Shown here: one piece after another, positions 1 to 14,699 of the stretch | Position numbering within the stretch: the first letter of the stretch is position 1 | How the letters are laid out: each line of letters opens with the position of its first letter | Assembly: GCA_031002005.1 (NCBI GenBank) | Contig: JARYHS010013630.1 | Span: 238,707,539-238,771,538, forward strand | Source: Vandiemenella viatica | Taxonomy: Eukaryota > Arthropoda > Insecta > Orthoptera > Morabidae | DNA: 64,000 bases | Reading direction: 5' to 3' | The notes under the pieces: model-generated | Seen by the model: only the letters and a program-made list of their open reading frames with translations | Database searches by the model: none | Told to the model about the DNA's origin: nothing | Program-made: the position numbers and the translations under genes

Positions 1-283
1 GGGCGGAGTCTTCCTGCTTTGTTCGAGGCTTGACTTAAGGAAATGAATAACAGATGGCGCTGAGTTGAATACGCGCAATGATGCCACATTGTGCGAAATA
101 AGGGACTTAGACTCAGGCGCGGACAGTCAATTTTTTTGCCAAAGAGTGTACATTACTACATGTGGTGTTATATCTCTATAAATTGGTAATTACACGATGA
201 GTAGAATTGCAATTAATCCGAGATACATATATCAATCCGTTTAGGAGATACTAACGTAGCATTATTATATTGTATTTTAAATG
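1..283. other. No recognisable feature
   Basis: AT-rich sequence with no supported gene, repeat or transposon end. It lies downstream of the stop codon of the minus-strand frame described next. Confidence 0.5.
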
Positions 284-583
284 TTACGTTAGAGGGAGCA
301 GGTAGCTTAACAATAGAACTGTAGGTCCCCAGAGGGGCATCGTGGATTCATACATGGCCGTCAAATGCGTTAGCAGCCGAACCCTATAAAGCCATTGTGC
401 CTTAACATCTGATTGACCCCATAAAAGGCTGCCGATGTGGAGTGGATTGAGGCAAGGGTATAAATTCAATCGCTTATTTCTATAGAAGCGTACCGATAAA
501 ATGCGGTTCAAAAAGGTGAACAAGCATCTGCCGCATATTTGGTTGAACCCATACATGCAATAGCGGCCGCATATTGGGTATAG

Positions 584-3257
<2,674 letters not shown>

Positions 3258-3483
3258 GGGTATAGAATAGTGTTATGTCGAGTGAATAAACACTCGCACG
3301 CCTGAAGCAAGTTTTTATTCGGGGAATAGGAGTCTGCGGGAATAACAATTGAAACTGTTCGCATTATTGTGAAGGGTTGAGAGTATTGATACTCGTATAA
3401 TTTGCTATGCCGACTGAATATTAAAATGTCTCGCTCAAGCGTCGGTGATCCTTCGTCCAAAGGGTATAGACTTATGGACCCAG

Positions 3484-3945
3484 CGCAGGAGCGGAACAAC
3501 ACAATGGCTGAGTGACAGTGAATAATTTTTATTAACTAGCGATATTCGTCATTTTTGGGGGGGATCCGATTGTATATCTGGAAACATCATATATTTACGA
3601 GTATGGGGATGTATTTAATATTTTTGTACGATTTATGGTTGAGTAGAAATCGCGTGTTATATTTTAGGTAAAATAATATTCGTCTTTAAATCAGAGACGT
3701 GCGGTTGCAGACAAAGAAGCCTCGCGCAGGAGAGGAGCGACACAATGGCTGGCTGACAGCGAATAATTTTTAGTAACTAGCGATATTCGTCATTTTTTTG
3801 GGGAATCCGATGGCACATCTGGAAACATCATATTTTTACGAGTATGGGGACGTCTTTAATAGTTTTGTAAGATGAATTCTTGAGCAGAAATCGCTTGTTA
3901 TATTATAGGTAAAATAAAATTCGTCTTTAAATCAGACAAGTGACT
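3484..3945. repeat. Diverged tandem duplication, unit about 235 bp
   Basis: Two copies, about 3484-3700 and 3724-3945, share blocks such as cgatattcgtcattttt and ggaaacatcatat, and both end in ttcgtctttaaatcag. They differ by scattered substitutions and small indels, so the duplication is not recent. The first copy abuts the start of the split minus-strand frame. Confidence 0.75.
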
Positions 3946-4195
3946 GCTGAGAATTCGGGGGATTCCTACCGCGTTTAAAAACATTAATTCATGTCTTATG
4001 AAGAAATCATTATAGGAATTTGGTTTTAATCGTATTTTATTAAGCGTTCAATGTAGAGTGTTAATTGCTATATTATACAAGCATATTTTATTTTTGCATT
4101 TATTTTCCGACCGTATATTGATTCGCATGACTGCTTACAGGAAAGCCAAACTGTCAAACAATGATTTTTTTCTTTCGTGTTGCTGGAGTGGTGGA
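3946..4195. other. AT-rich spacer
   Basis: No gene, repeat or transposon end recognised. Confidence 0.4.
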
Positions 4196-4205
4196 GGGTG
4201 AACCT

Positions 4206-4575
4206 GTTCAAACCTGTTGATGAAAGGAGGCAGCAGTTGCTTCATATATGGTGGGGCGGGGAAGGCAGGTGACGGCAAAGTGGCCGAACAATAGAAGGGG
4301 CAGCTGTTGCTTCACACCTGGTTGCCCAATTGGAGAGGAGACGAGGCAGCTGAAATTTGTGTTAGGGAGAGCAGGTGGTCGCTCAATTGGCCTGACAAAA
4401 GAGCAATAGTAGGGTAGGAGAACTATAGAACAATAGGCCCCAGAGAGCAGCTGGTGCTTCACTCTTGGTGGGGTGGAAAAGGCAGGTGAAACTGAGGTTG
4501 GGGAGAGCAGATGGTCACTCAAGTGGCCTAACAAAAGAGCAATAGTAGGGGAGGAGTACAATAGAACAATAGGTA
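4206..4575. repeat. G-rich degenerate tandem repeat
   Basis: About two and a half copies of a unit containing ggcagctgttgcttcac, then gcaggtggtcgctcaattggc, then caaaagagcaatagtaggg and tagaacaatagg. Strand asymmetry is strong (G-rich on plus). The minus-strand open frame here simply follows the repeat. Confidence 0.7.
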
Positions 4576-4595
4576 GGTGAAGGTTAGGTTAAGTG

Positions 4596-4735
4596 GCCTA
4601 ATTAGTGACGCGTGAGTGCACCAATTGGTTACAATGTTTCTAATCAATGACGCATGAGTGCACACTAACCTAATTAGTGACGCATGACTGCACAAATTTG
4701 TTACAATGTATCTAATTAGTGACGCATGAGGGCAC
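4596..4735. repeat. Short minisatellite around TTAGTGACGCATGAGTGCAC
   Basis: Four degenerate copies of aattagtgacgcatgagtgc at roughly 30-45 bp spacing, two with the follow-on ttggttacaatgt. It is bracketed by gtgaaggttaggtta at about 4567 and 4746. Confidence 0.7.
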
Positions 4736-4904
4736 CCAAAGAGAGGTGAAGGTTAGGTTAAAAGGTGGGGGGGGGGTGCGTGGTCGGTTGATTAACAGAA
4801 CAATAGACGGGGGCGTGGTCAAGAGCACAAGATCAATAGGACAACAGGCGGCGGCATCCTTTGAGAGAGTGCTCTCTCAAATCAACACTACTTTTTCATT
4901 TTAG

Positions 4905-5520
4905 CTTTCAAAAACAATTAAAACAAATTAGCGTCCATACAGAACATAAAAAGTTACCGTTCGCAAACAAAACGTTAATTTTAAACAAACGCTGTGGTCA
5001 AAAGAAAGGAAGAAGTTATACCGATCATCTATCACTTAAAATAACTAGATATTAATGATAAAATCAATATTTGCGATATATGACTATTCTGATTAAAATT
5101 AGTTTTAAGTTGACAAATGATTACAGATTTTTGAAGTTAGTTAATTTGGCTACTACATTTAAACTTATTTTAGAAACATACGGAAAAACGTATTACTAAC
5201 TTATTGTCGAAGACATGAGATGAGGTCAACGCAGTCTGAGTTGACAGTATTTTAGCGTCAAAAAACTTATTTTCACCTACCATTAGTATCGAAAGCTGCT
5301 TGAAGTGAACTGAATGCTCCGTTTATTACCAGAACAAAACACGATGAGTGTTCAGTAGATGAAGGCACAATTTCAGATAGTCTTCTCACCTTTGTGATAT
5401 TGGTGGTGTTTTGTAAGCAGGCAAAGAAAAAAAACTAATACGGCTTTTTCGCGATAGTGATATACTGTGGCTGAAACGTTGGTTAACAGGTTATTTTTTT
5501 TAATTTATTTTTTTAAAACT
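4905..5520. other. AT-rich spacer
   Basis: No supported gene or element. The open frame at 4861-5055 has no recognisable product. Confidence 0.4.
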
Positions 5521-5524
5521 CTAA

Positions 5525-5858
5525 CCACATATCCCTTACAACCCACGTCCTCAATTAACTACTTCATATATTCAAGTTCTTACCTTCTACTGTACCCTCC
5601 ACTAACAAATTGACCAATCCAGCATGTCTCAAAACATGACCTATCAGCCTGTCACTTCTATCTGTAAGCTCCTTCCACTAAATACTTTTCTCACCCATCA
5701 CTTCCAAAACTCGTCCATTTCGTACTTTGTGTGTCCACTTTTCAGCATTCTTCTGTAGCACCACATTTCAAATGCTTCAATTTTCTTTCTTTCTGCCATT
5801 CCTAAAGTCCATGTTATGATGTTTCACTACCATAAAGTGCTGGGCTGTCATTTTAAGG
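5525..5858 (-). pseudogene. LINE ORF2 C-terminal remnant
   Basis: Read on the minus strand, the sequence gives the typical end of an insect non-LTR retrotransposon polyprotein: an ALYGSET-like start, a KRIEAFEMWCYRRML-like block, GHVLRHAGLVN-like and EYMKQLIEDVGC-like segments. It is broken by several frameshifts. The same family recurs at 53825-57000 and 63190-63690, all on the minus strand. Confidence 0.75.
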
Positions 5859-6026
5859 GAAAATACTAACGTACACAGTGCTTCGCAAAGGATTTTACCA
5901 ATTTGTAAGCGCATTTGTTCTTACAATTTACAGAATCCATCCTAGTGACATGTCAGTAAAATTAAAGAGAAAAACATACACTTCTTCCTTCAGTTATGAG
6001 TTTCCTTAAAGTGCATCAAGTTGCTT

Positions 6027-6864
6027 AGTAGTGGCATTACACCGGAGTGAGCTCGTACCCTGGACCAAAATACCCCATGTATTCTTATGGGCGCCGGAGT
6101 GAGCTCAGATATTAAATCCTCTAGCTGTCAAAAAAGGCCATTATAATATGCTAATGAGGCTACGCGGCACTTCTTAACCCAAGCTACAGGTCATAAATTG
6201 TATTATAATGGGAATAATATTCAAATGAGGCCACGTGCCACTTCTTAACCCAAGTTATAGGTCGTGAATTGTATACTAATGATTGTCGGTCCCTTTTCAT
6301 GGACGCAGGTGTGACCTCCGGATCATAAATCGTCTAAATGGGGTCATTATTTATTTTCTCAAACCACCCTACGCGGCCAGGGTACAGAACCTCAATTACA
6401 TGGGCTTAGAATATTAATTACACGATAATTCAGGTGATTACGCTCGAAATGCAGTATAATATTCACTTTTTCTTTTATTCTGGGTTCCTCGGTTCAATAT
6501 TTTATAATAAATATTACGTTCTTAATTTGTACTAGGGGTGTGACCATTCAAACGACACTGAAATTTTCTCAGTATTATAATGGCGTTTATTTCATTTAAG
6601 TCGGAGCAGTGGTTTAAAAGATACGTATGTTACCTTTTAACTGTGACTTAGCTTGGGCACGAGGAGCCATTCGCAATTCAAATCTGCCGGCCCAGCTCCA
6701 GGAGCGCCTGAATTTTAAGTAGGGCAGCCCGGCTTCCCTCCGCGCGGCTCGCCACCCCAGACCGCGCCGACCCTCATAAATATTCCCTTAGCCGCGCGCC
6801 GGCCCTCATAAATATCCCCTCAGCCGCCTGCATTTTAAATGAGCCGACCAGTGTGGTGTTGTAC
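6027..6864 (+). repeat. Left terminal inverted repeat
   Basis: Pairs with 18833-19694. It contains an internal GGAGTGAGCTC duplication near the outer end, two gaggc-type repeated segments ending in cacttcttaaccc, and a GC-rich inner part with two copies of ccctcataaatat. Similarity stops after gtggtgttgtac. Confidence 0.85.
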
Positions 6865-7715
6865 AGTCGGGGACACAATTCGCCTTTCGATTATGCTTCG
6901 TTCTACACAGGAATATCGCATGGGACAGTATAACTGGTAGGTGGTACATTAATTTCATGATAAAATAGACCTCTCATACTCAGCACTTTACCCAAGACTA
7001 ATAAAATGAGCCCGCGCAGCAAGAAACTCGCAGACGCTCGGAGGCAAAGTACGGAGTTTTACAGTAAAAATAACCACGAATATCATGATTAGGTCATAAT
7101 TATTATTGAAATGACCAAATCGATTGATTATAGATGAATGATAACAATTTTTTCGTAATTTTGAATCCCATTGCGAATTTTTTTCTTTTATTTTCCCTCG
7201 AATAAACAGTTAACAATTCGCTAGCAAACGCAATTGTATGAAGAATACCAAAAATAATCACTAAATTGCGCACGGAAATCCAATAAGAGACAGTTAATGG
7301 ACATACTTACACATTCCAGCGCTGCAGCGTTATAGAACAAATACACACAAAGGTTAAGGGTAAGCAGATAGAACATTTACGAAAGAACTCTAATGGTAAA
7401 CTAAGTCAAGAAATATAAATAAACTATTTCGAGAAAATTAAATAGTTCGGAATATTAACACCTTAATTTTGTTTCAACCGTATCGTATTTAGAAGGTAAG
7501 CTTAACTTGATCGCAGTAGCAACAGTTTTAGTGGTAATAATAATAATTAAGAACAGTAAAGAAATAAAGAAATCCGTCTGCAATGTGAAGTAGCGGTTCC
7601 ACATTTTAGATCTGGAATATGGAAGTAGGAAAACTCTCATATCTCTCTTTGTTTCTAACACTGATACTTCTATAAAATTTTCTGTCAACCATTACTTCCT
7701 GCCTTCCAATCCAGA
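6865..7715. other. Anonymous interior of the long-inverted-repeat unit
   Basis: AT-rich, no supported gene. Open frames here lack family resemblance. Confidence 0.4.
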
Positions 7716-7719
7716 TGGG

Positions 7720-7870
7720 TTATAGGTAACACTGTTGCCTGACTCTAGGGAGGACGCGTATTCAAACCTCGTCGGGCATCCAATTTCAGTATTCCATGGT
7801 TTTCGTAAATCTCTCCAGCTGAACTCCGGAAAAGCTCCTTCAAAAAGCCATGGCTGAAATTTTTAACCGA
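7720..7870 (+). mobile_element. SINE fragment (tRNA-headed)
   Basis: Degenerate head gggaggacgcgtattcaaacc, then gggcatccaatttcag, a ccatggttttcgtaaatc block and a ccttcaaaaagccatggc block. Order matches the fuller copies at 30601 and 52662. A second copy follows directly. Confidence 0.7.
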
Positions 7871-7896
7871 TCCTAGTTTCAAATACCAGCAGGATT

Positions 7897-8115
7897 ATTT
7901 GGTAACACTCTAAATCCGCTTTCGGGAGATCGTGGGTTCGAATCCCCATCTGGCCATCCAGGTAAGCGTTTTAGATGGTTTCCCCAAATCACTCAATGCG
8001 AATGCCGGGATGGTTCCTTCAAAAGGCCATCGCCGAATTCCTCCCCATTACTTGCCCCAGTCCTTTCCTGCCTCTAATGACTTCGATGAGATGTAAAGCT
8101 AGAAGCAAAAAATAA
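7897..8115 (+). mobile_element. SINE, near full length
   Basis: B-box-like ggttcgaatcc at 7935-7945, ggccatccaggt, tttccccaaatcactc, atgccgggatggttcc, ttcaaaaggccat and a tail ctctaatgacttcgatgag. The A-box side is degraded. Confidence 0.8.
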
Positions 8116-8251
8116 TTTCTCAAATAAAATAATTACTTTTCTGTGGTGTGTTTTGGACCTTTTCCTTGTTGGATTTATCTTATTCAACAGCCGAAAATGG
8201 TAGCGAATGGACTAGAGTGCTATTTGCACATGTGGAGAGTCTCTAGTTTGG

Positions 8252-8470
8252 CGTTATTTTAGGGCTGGTAGACGTCGAAATCATTGTAGAGGAAAAATGA
8301 CTGGGGGCATGTGTTGGGAAGGAATTCAGCTATGGCAATTTCACGGAATCATCCCGGCACTCACGAAGTGATTTCGATTAATCATGCAATATCGAAATAC
8401 GGATGGATGCACGAAGATTTAAACCCCTGTCCTTCCGAACGGGATGGCTTGACCGTTACCGGGAGTCTCG
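8252..8470 (-). mobile_element. SINE, minus strand
   Basis: Tail gacgtcgaaatcattgtagagg at the left, body blocks gaatcatcccggcactcac, and a B-box-like cgaacgggat region at the right. Degenerate. Confidence 0.7.
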
Positions 8471-8509
8471 GTCACTGTGCGATTCCGGCCAGGGGCATGG
8501 GTGTTAAAG

Positions 8510-9465
8510 TAGGTATTGCTGAATGTCTTGTGTTATCTTTCAGTTGTATGAGCAAAAACCATTTGGAAATACATCAGTACACAGGATAATCACATAAGGT
8601 GGCTTAGCTGGATGAATGGATATCGGGAGGAATGCCATAAAAATTTTAAAGACATTTTTATTCAAACAAAAGGCAATTGGTCGCTTTCAAAAATATTTTG
8701 AAATAACATCTATTGAGTATATTCTATATTTAGAATTTTCTTTTTTCAGCTATGTTGGCACAGACTGATAGTATTTTGGAAACATAATTTCTCGTCTGAA
8801 AACTACACATGTCTTCATCTTATTTATATATTAGCCATTTGTAATACTTAAGGCTGAACGCTTTGTTCCTATCAAGGTAATTAAATATGGAAACGAATTA
8901 TGGACAAACAAAAGGAAGAAATTTGACCATTGCCTTTTAGAAGAACTTCCCTAGCATTAAACTTAAAATATTTGGAGAAAACATGGAAAAACGAAATCTG
9001 ATATTCGACGGGAATTTAAGGCGTCGCAATAATCCATCTCACTTTGGGAGCCACCATTGCTTTTTCTACAAGCAAGAATGGTCTAGGAAAAAGTCCGCTG
9101 TCAGTCTTACAGTTAGTGACGTTAGCTAATTCCATATGCAGTGGAGCTTTCAAAATTCTTATGGCTATATTCTGAAGGATGATTACTTGTAAAACTGGAA
9201 TATGCTGCGTTTGTAAAAGGAAAATGATGTTTTCTTCGAAAAACTAATTGAAAAGTTACATATGTGGTTATAAAAGTGGGTGCATTGTAGTTGATTATGG
9301 GTTCATAAGAAACGATGTGATTAAGAACCGAAATCTTTAGTTGTTCAAATATTTGTGCGCCTGTTACTAGGCTGCAAAGATAGATTTATTAAAGAAGATT
9401 CTTGCCTGAGTCAGTCTGTGATTATTGTTCCTATATACCTAAATGTTACGTTCAATTAAAAATAC
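8510..9465. other. Anonymous AT-rich sequence
   Basis: No gene, repeat or transposon end recognised within the long-inverted-repeat unit. Confidence 0.4.
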
Positions 9466-9469
9466 TGAG

Positions 9470-9610
9470 CGTTGTGGACGAGCGATAATGTTCTGGCCTC
9501 GCATTCGAGAAGATGCGGGTTCAAATCCCTTTCCGGCCAGTCCAGATGGTCTACGGTTTTTCCAAATCACTCCAGGAGAATCGTGTTAGCAAACCACGAC
9601 CACAGACACA
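9470..9610 (+). mobile_element. SINE head, truncated
   Basis: gtggacgagcgataatgttc followed by cctcgcattcgag, B-box ggttcaaatcc at 9518-9528, ccggccagtccagat and ccaaatcactccagg. The tail is missing. Confidence 0.75.
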
Positions 9611-9651
9611 TTCACAAATTCCTTCGCTAGAGTCCCGACCAAGATACTTAA

Positions 9652-9732
9652 GCTGCCGCTAGCAGTGTAGGGGCTAAAACACTGTCATCGCATTGTAAAG
9701 GTCACCGATTCGAGTCCGTCCTCGCATATGGT
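9652..9732 (+). mobile_element. Second-family tRNA-like SINE head
   Basis: gtgtaggggctaaaacac and aggtcaccgattcgagtccg match, in order, the heads at 13226-13297 and 40580-40660 (minus), where the context is 'ccggttcgaa..ggccgcggg'. Only the head is present. Confidence 0.5.
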
Positions 9733-9734
9733 TA

Positions 9735-12255
9735 CTTTAGAATGAGTGTAGAGTTCGTCTTGTGCTGACTTCACAATAGTGAGCCACATTACCTCAGTAA
9801 AGAGACTGACACAAATAGTCTGAAAAATATAAACTTGAGCAGACTAAGTGGTCAAATGCACGAAAGGACATAAAATATTTAGCTCAGCAGATGGAGGTAG
9901 GTCAATTATCAAATACGTGAATTTCCAGTTAAAAAAAAAACGCCATTATTAAGGAATATTGATTAATTAACTTTGTAATCAAACAGAGCAAGTATATCGT
10001 TACAAGATGCAATGGGAGTATGCTCAAGTCAAAATCCTCGAAAAGTAACTTTTCATAAATTTTTAATGACTAATACATATAAGTTCAATGTTATTTTTGC
10101 ATGTAAGTGTAAGTATGGTGATACCTGACTTTAACTCGTCTGTCTGATGATTTTTGTAACGATAGTTCTGTCCAGTTAATCAGTGGTAACGGCAATTCTA
10201 CCCCACTTCATATTTTTTGTGATGCTTGCTGTTAGTTCTGTCGACCTCGCTGTATGCATGTACAAGTGTGTGCGTGTGTCATTCCTCTGTGGATTTGAGT
10301 CTAGAATTATGCTCACCATCAACGTGTGCTTCTAACCATTGCTTGAGGGCTTTGGCACTCTCCCATTTCATTGAGCTCTTTACAGTTTACTGTCGTTTGT
10401 GTTGGCATACGAATTGTGTTTCCCACGTTTTTCACTACATGCACTTCGGGCTAAAAAATAATTTAACAGAGAGGGTGATGAGGGTATGTATCAGAGAAGC
10501 GAAGGACTTGGGTACAAACCCACAGTCAGACCATTGCTTGTATATAGTGGTGTAGTAAGGAGCCCACATTTTTTTATACATCAAACGCAAGGTGCAAAGG
10601 ATGGCAGATAGATTTATTAGTGGAAAATATTAGTGACATAATAAAGGAGCTGGTCTGGATGTCATTGGAAGATAGGAAGAATGTCGGGGGCTGTATGTGG
10701 CGTATAATGCTGTCAGAATGGATATTGGTGGAATAATTCTGAGTGGTGTATGGAGCCTAAGTTGACCATGACCACAATCTGGCACTAGATTTTAGGTGAT
10801 GAGCCCTGAGTGGATAAGATATCCAAAAACCCACTTTCTTAAACGAATGACCTAACAATTTACGACAGTTCAAGTGTGGGTGCTATCTTCGGCGTAATAG
10901 AACTAGTGTCTGCACCTATGGTGACGTTTTGGATACTTGTCGAAGTATGGAGATCTTCTATGAAAATGTGGGTTATGATGTTTATTTGATGACCAAGTTA
11001 GCTAAGAGCATTATGACAATTTTATCGTGGTTAGTTGGACGAAGCATACAATTACAAACAAATGTTATACTTGGTCCTGAATCCGAAGGTTGGCGTCAGA
11101 TGGGAACATTTAAACCGAATGGAGAACACTCCTGTGTCCTGATTGGCTGAAAAATAATTTCCTGTAAAAAGGTGGAATTTTCCTGGGAAACTGCAGTAGA
11201 ACCACCTTAAGTGAACATTTTGGTAGCTGGCTACTGATTAGGAGAAGACTTTGCGAATTTTTGGTTTACTTTAACACACGAACAAAAGGTAACCCTGTCA
11301 GTAACTGACCAGAGGTTGGATTGGGAATCATTGGAAAACAGAAGGAAGTTTGGGGAAGTGCTGGGCGTATGTTGGTGATGAGGGTAGGGATAGATCTTGG
11401 TGAAAGAATTAGAAATAGTGCGTAAAAGACTATCAGTAGGAGCCGGCACTGGATTTCTTCCATAAGGGAGTTGGTAAATTTTCTATATCTCCACCTTGGC
11501 CACAGGCGATGGTCTCAGGCATGTTCTGTGCTTGGCACTGCCTTAGCGTGACTCGAGTTTTATCACATAGGACTGGCGTACTTCGATTCCACAGGGATGA
11601 AATTAGTAAGATTAATAGATGGTGTTTCGTTCCTGGAACATCAGTGCTGTGCTGTAAAATACAGTTAAAGGTGAGTAAGTACATGCCACAGCGTATATCT
11701 CTCTGTTTCTAGTCAATCACTGATGTGTCACAAGGGATTAATTGGGATTTTAGACAAAGTACAGCTAAGGACACTCAATTTGTGATTGCTTACGAAAGCA
11801 TAACGTAGATTGGTCTGGGTAGACAGACGATATATGCTTGAGTTTGCTCGAAAAAATTACGAGTGCGATGAAATATTTCATGCCAGTGACATCAGAGATA
11901 AGATTAGGGAAATAAGGCGTCGTACTGATGCTTCCATTCCATGAGTTTTGCCATGGTCAAATTGGAAACTTTGATTTTTCTAGCCTTGCTGTGGGAAAGG
12001 CTTTGTTAATCATGTCATAAATATTTTCAAGTGGTCCCTTGTCCAAAGACAGGGTTGAGAAATAGGCTTGAAAAAATTACAGGCTGATTGGTTTGATATC
12101 AGTGGAGAGATTAAAATGTATTCACTTCAGAAATGCCTGTAGGGAAAGAAACTGGTTTTCAAATCAACAACTTTGCTTCAGTTTAGGAGCTCTTAATTAA
12201 TCGAGGTTACACTTACATAAATGAGGAAACCCCTCTTGATTGAAGCTAATTTATT
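9735..12255. other. Anonymous sequence, possible decayed coding fragments
   Basis: About 2.5 kb with no recognised gene. A short plus-strand frame near 11840-11940 has mixed-charge, coding-like composition, and 10929-11150 is open, but neither resembles a family I know. It is the largest unexplained part of the long-inverted-repeat unit. Confidence 0.35.
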
Positions 12256-12261
12256 ATCTCA

Positions 12262-12711
12262 TCGTTCAATAAGTCCTGGGACTCACACACAGATGGCGTT
12301 ACTAACATCAACTCGACCTCCTGCTTTGAAAGAAATAACCTTCAGACTTTCACGTCAATCGGAACATAAGCAGCAAAGCTATTGGGGTGAAAATGACGCT
12401 ACTTGTGCATTTGTGGAAAAAATGTACAAAAACGAATTTCGTGTGTTGATCAAAGATTCCTATTTAATGGGGAAAATACCGTGCAAACTCAGTAATTGAT
12501 TGAAAAATGTTATCCAGACTCTGCTCCGTCGAAAACAATCATTTACCGGTGGTATGCTGATTTTAAGCGCGGTCGTATGGATACAAATGATGCGAAACGC
12601 TCGGGTAGGTCAAATGAAGCCCTCACTCCGGAAAATGTGAAACAAGTTTTGAAAAATCTGATGGGTGACTGCAAAGTGAAAGTTCGTGAGATTGAATTTT
12701 CGAAGGAATAA
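12262..12711 (+). pseudogene. mariner transposase N-terminus, truncated (SETMAR-like)
   Basis: Begins near an end-like sequence cgttcaataagtcctggg. A first frame (to 12499) encodes NEFRVLIKDSYLMGK, and a shifted frame (from 12496) continues with CYPDSAPSKT, IYRWYADFKRGR, TNDAKRSGR and LTPENVKQVLK. This is the helix-turn-helix half of a mariner transposase. It stops at 12711 before the catalytic D,D34D part, and is frameshifted at 12496. Nonfunctional; 5' part only. Confidence 0.85.
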
Positions 12712-12950
12712 CGTATGTGTGGTATTGCTATACTTTCACAATAATTTTACGAAAGCAACACAAAACAGATACACATAGATTTTATACCTTTCCAAATTGC
12801 TGAGTTTATGACGTTTCATTCCATTTATACCGTTAATGTATTTTAAAGGAAAAATTTATCCTTTTCAATCGTCTATAACCTATTTTTTATTCAATTATAA
12901 CAAAGGCAAGCTGGCTCCATACTCTCTAGGTGTGGAAACTAAAATTTTGA
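12712..12950. other. AT-rich spacer
   Basis: No feature recognised after the truncated mariner. Confidence 0.4.
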
Positions 12951-13225
12951 TACCCTCAGTTCCAGCGCGCTGATTGGGCGTCCTGGCAACCCTCTATACA
13001 CGACATTCGAATTTCGGCGGCAGCGAAGCCAGTCTGTTTGTGATTTCGAGAAGCAACATCTAAATAGATCTGATGAAGAAAACCGAGCAGGTTGTCGAAA
13101 CGTCGTCGTTTTATGACACCATCCGGCTGGACACCCGCGAAACTTTCATTGAATTTAAAATTTTGATATTCGTTTTCTGAAATTGACGAGTTGGAACGGC
13201 TTTTTTTCAGTAATATCACAAAACC

Positions 13226-13297
13226 CATACCCGCGGCCACACTCGAACCGGTGACCTACGGCACTCTAGCCCCAACGCTACCGAGGTCGGTTTACGT
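13226..13297 (-). mobile_element. Second-family SINE head
   Basis: Minus-strand tRNA-like head: ggccacactcgaaccggtga (B-box side) and ctagccccaacgctaccgag (A-box side). The sequence to its left (13075-13160: aaacgtcgtcg, ccatccggctggacaccc) may be its body. Confidence 0.6.
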
Positions 13298-13429
13298 AAT
13301 ATCCGTTGATGTGGACTTTTTTTTTTTAGTAAAAAATCACAATGGTTCACGCTTAAGTATATTTCACTAAATCACGACACCGAACCGAAGAAAATATTTT
13401 ACTGTGCTGAAATACTTACACCTTGATGT

Positions 13430-13800
13430 CGATAGTAGTCAAGATGTTTCGCAGCGCAAACAAGTGCTTGCTTAACGGAACGCCAACCAGCACGGCAGAC
13501 ATTTCGCAATGCCTAATGGAAAGCAAACAGAGCGTGTTCACGCAGGCCCGTATTCCAGAACAGAAAACGGGGTTACCGAAATATTTCACGCATATGAAGC
13601 ACGCCAGGCCATCTAGCGGTGACTATAGCCCCTAGGTGCTGCCATCTGGTGACAGTGATGCAAGGCGAACGCGCGATATCTCGGCTGGGCAAGTCGACAC
13701 CTGTCGCAACGTCTAATGGATAGCAAACAGAGCGCGTATCCTGTGTAAACACGCCTCAGGCGGCGAGATTCCCCCGCTAGCTTTCACTGTCCTGGGGGAG
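13430..13800. repeat. GC-richer segment with a diverged direct repeat
   Basis: The block cgcaatgcctaatggaaagc (about 13507) recurs as cgcaacgtctaatggatagc (about 13707), each followed by aaacagagcg. About 200-bp spacing. Function unknown. Confidence 0.5.
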
Positions 13801-13871
13801 TGGAATGCCTGCGCCCAAAGAAATTAAGCCCATCTCGCAGCCGGTCGGGGAACTAACGATCCGCCATCATG

Positions 13872-13940
13872 TGACGTCATACGACCCTGAACGCTGATTG
13901 GCCCATTTGGAGGGGAGGTCCCCCCACCACCATGACGTCA
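13872..13940. promoter_or_regulatory. Paired CRE palindromes with a CCAAT box
   Basis: Two perfect TGACGTCA octamers at 13872-13879 and 13933-13940 flank an inverted CCAAT box (ATTGG at 13897-13901). These match known CREB/ATF and NF-Y sites in sequence. Whether they act is unknown, and no gene follows. A CRE plus CCAAT pair also occurs in the inverted arms at 28284-28305. Confidence 0.3.
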
Positions 13941-14224
13941 TGGGTTTTCCCGGTTTCTATACAGAGTCCCTATTCCCCCACTACTTCCCTTCACACCGAC
14001 ACAAACACCACTAAGCGCGTTTTTCGTTGCCAAAGTGATCGCAGAAGACTCTAGGCGAAAAACGGCTATTTGTGTCTAAAGTACTACTACAATAGATAAT
14101 AATGAACATCCGGACTGGGAATCGAACCTCCCGCATGACAGCCCCCGAACGTTAAAAACTAGCCCATCATGCTCGATATTTAGGTGTGCATTTAAAACAA
14201 TAACTCTGAAAGCACTACGAATAA

Positions 14225-14400
14225 CTCCAGCATTCGCCTCATGTGATTTTTGGGAAACGGACTGTAAAACTGTGCTGCATATCCTCGCCAACTATAGATC
14301 CGAACGTTACTGCTCACCCACCAGGATCGGTATTCTATGATCCTCGGTGGTCTCTCGTTCAGGAGGATGCCGGTGTGAATCCCCAATTCCGTTGTGTCAT
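14225..14400. mobile_element. Two head-to-head SINE fragments
   Basis: A minus fragment (14225-14323, ending in gctcacccacca) meets a plus fragment (14335-14400: cggtggtctctcgttcagg, gccggtgtgaatcc). Degenerate. Confidence 0.5.
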
Positions 14401-14609
14401 AATTTGCTCTCAAGTTACATTCTGGACAATGCTCATGTAATGGTTGCATTCCGGAATTAATTGAGCATAATGTGACACTTTATCATAAAAATCTTAATGA
14501 TTTCACTACGTCCCGTAAGTAAACATAGCTACATTGCGATATTACTTCCTGCGTATTTACTGAATGTAAGATACTATTTCACGCATCTGCTACAGATTTT
14601 TTATTTTAT

Positions 14610-14690
14610 TTTTATTTTACGTCACGTCGACGTTGAGGTCATTAGAGGCGGAAATGATGAAGAGCACGGCATGTTCCTAAGCATAAAATT
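14610..14690 (-). mobile_element. SINE tail fragment
   Basis: cacgtcgacgttgaggtcattagaggcgg (in part) is the shared SINE/LINE-type tail on the minus strand; the head is absent. Confidence 0.5.
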
Positions 14691-14699
14691 TACTATGTC

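Noticed and set aside
4567..4585. Interstitial telomere repeat (ggttaggtta, TTAGG-like)
   Set aside because: Only about two units at 4571 and again near 4750; too short to call telomeric and common by chance.
7897..8115. Functional tRNA genes at the B-box-containing sites
   Set aside because: Heads are degenerate, share SINE bodies and tails, and do not fold as complete tRNAs by eye.
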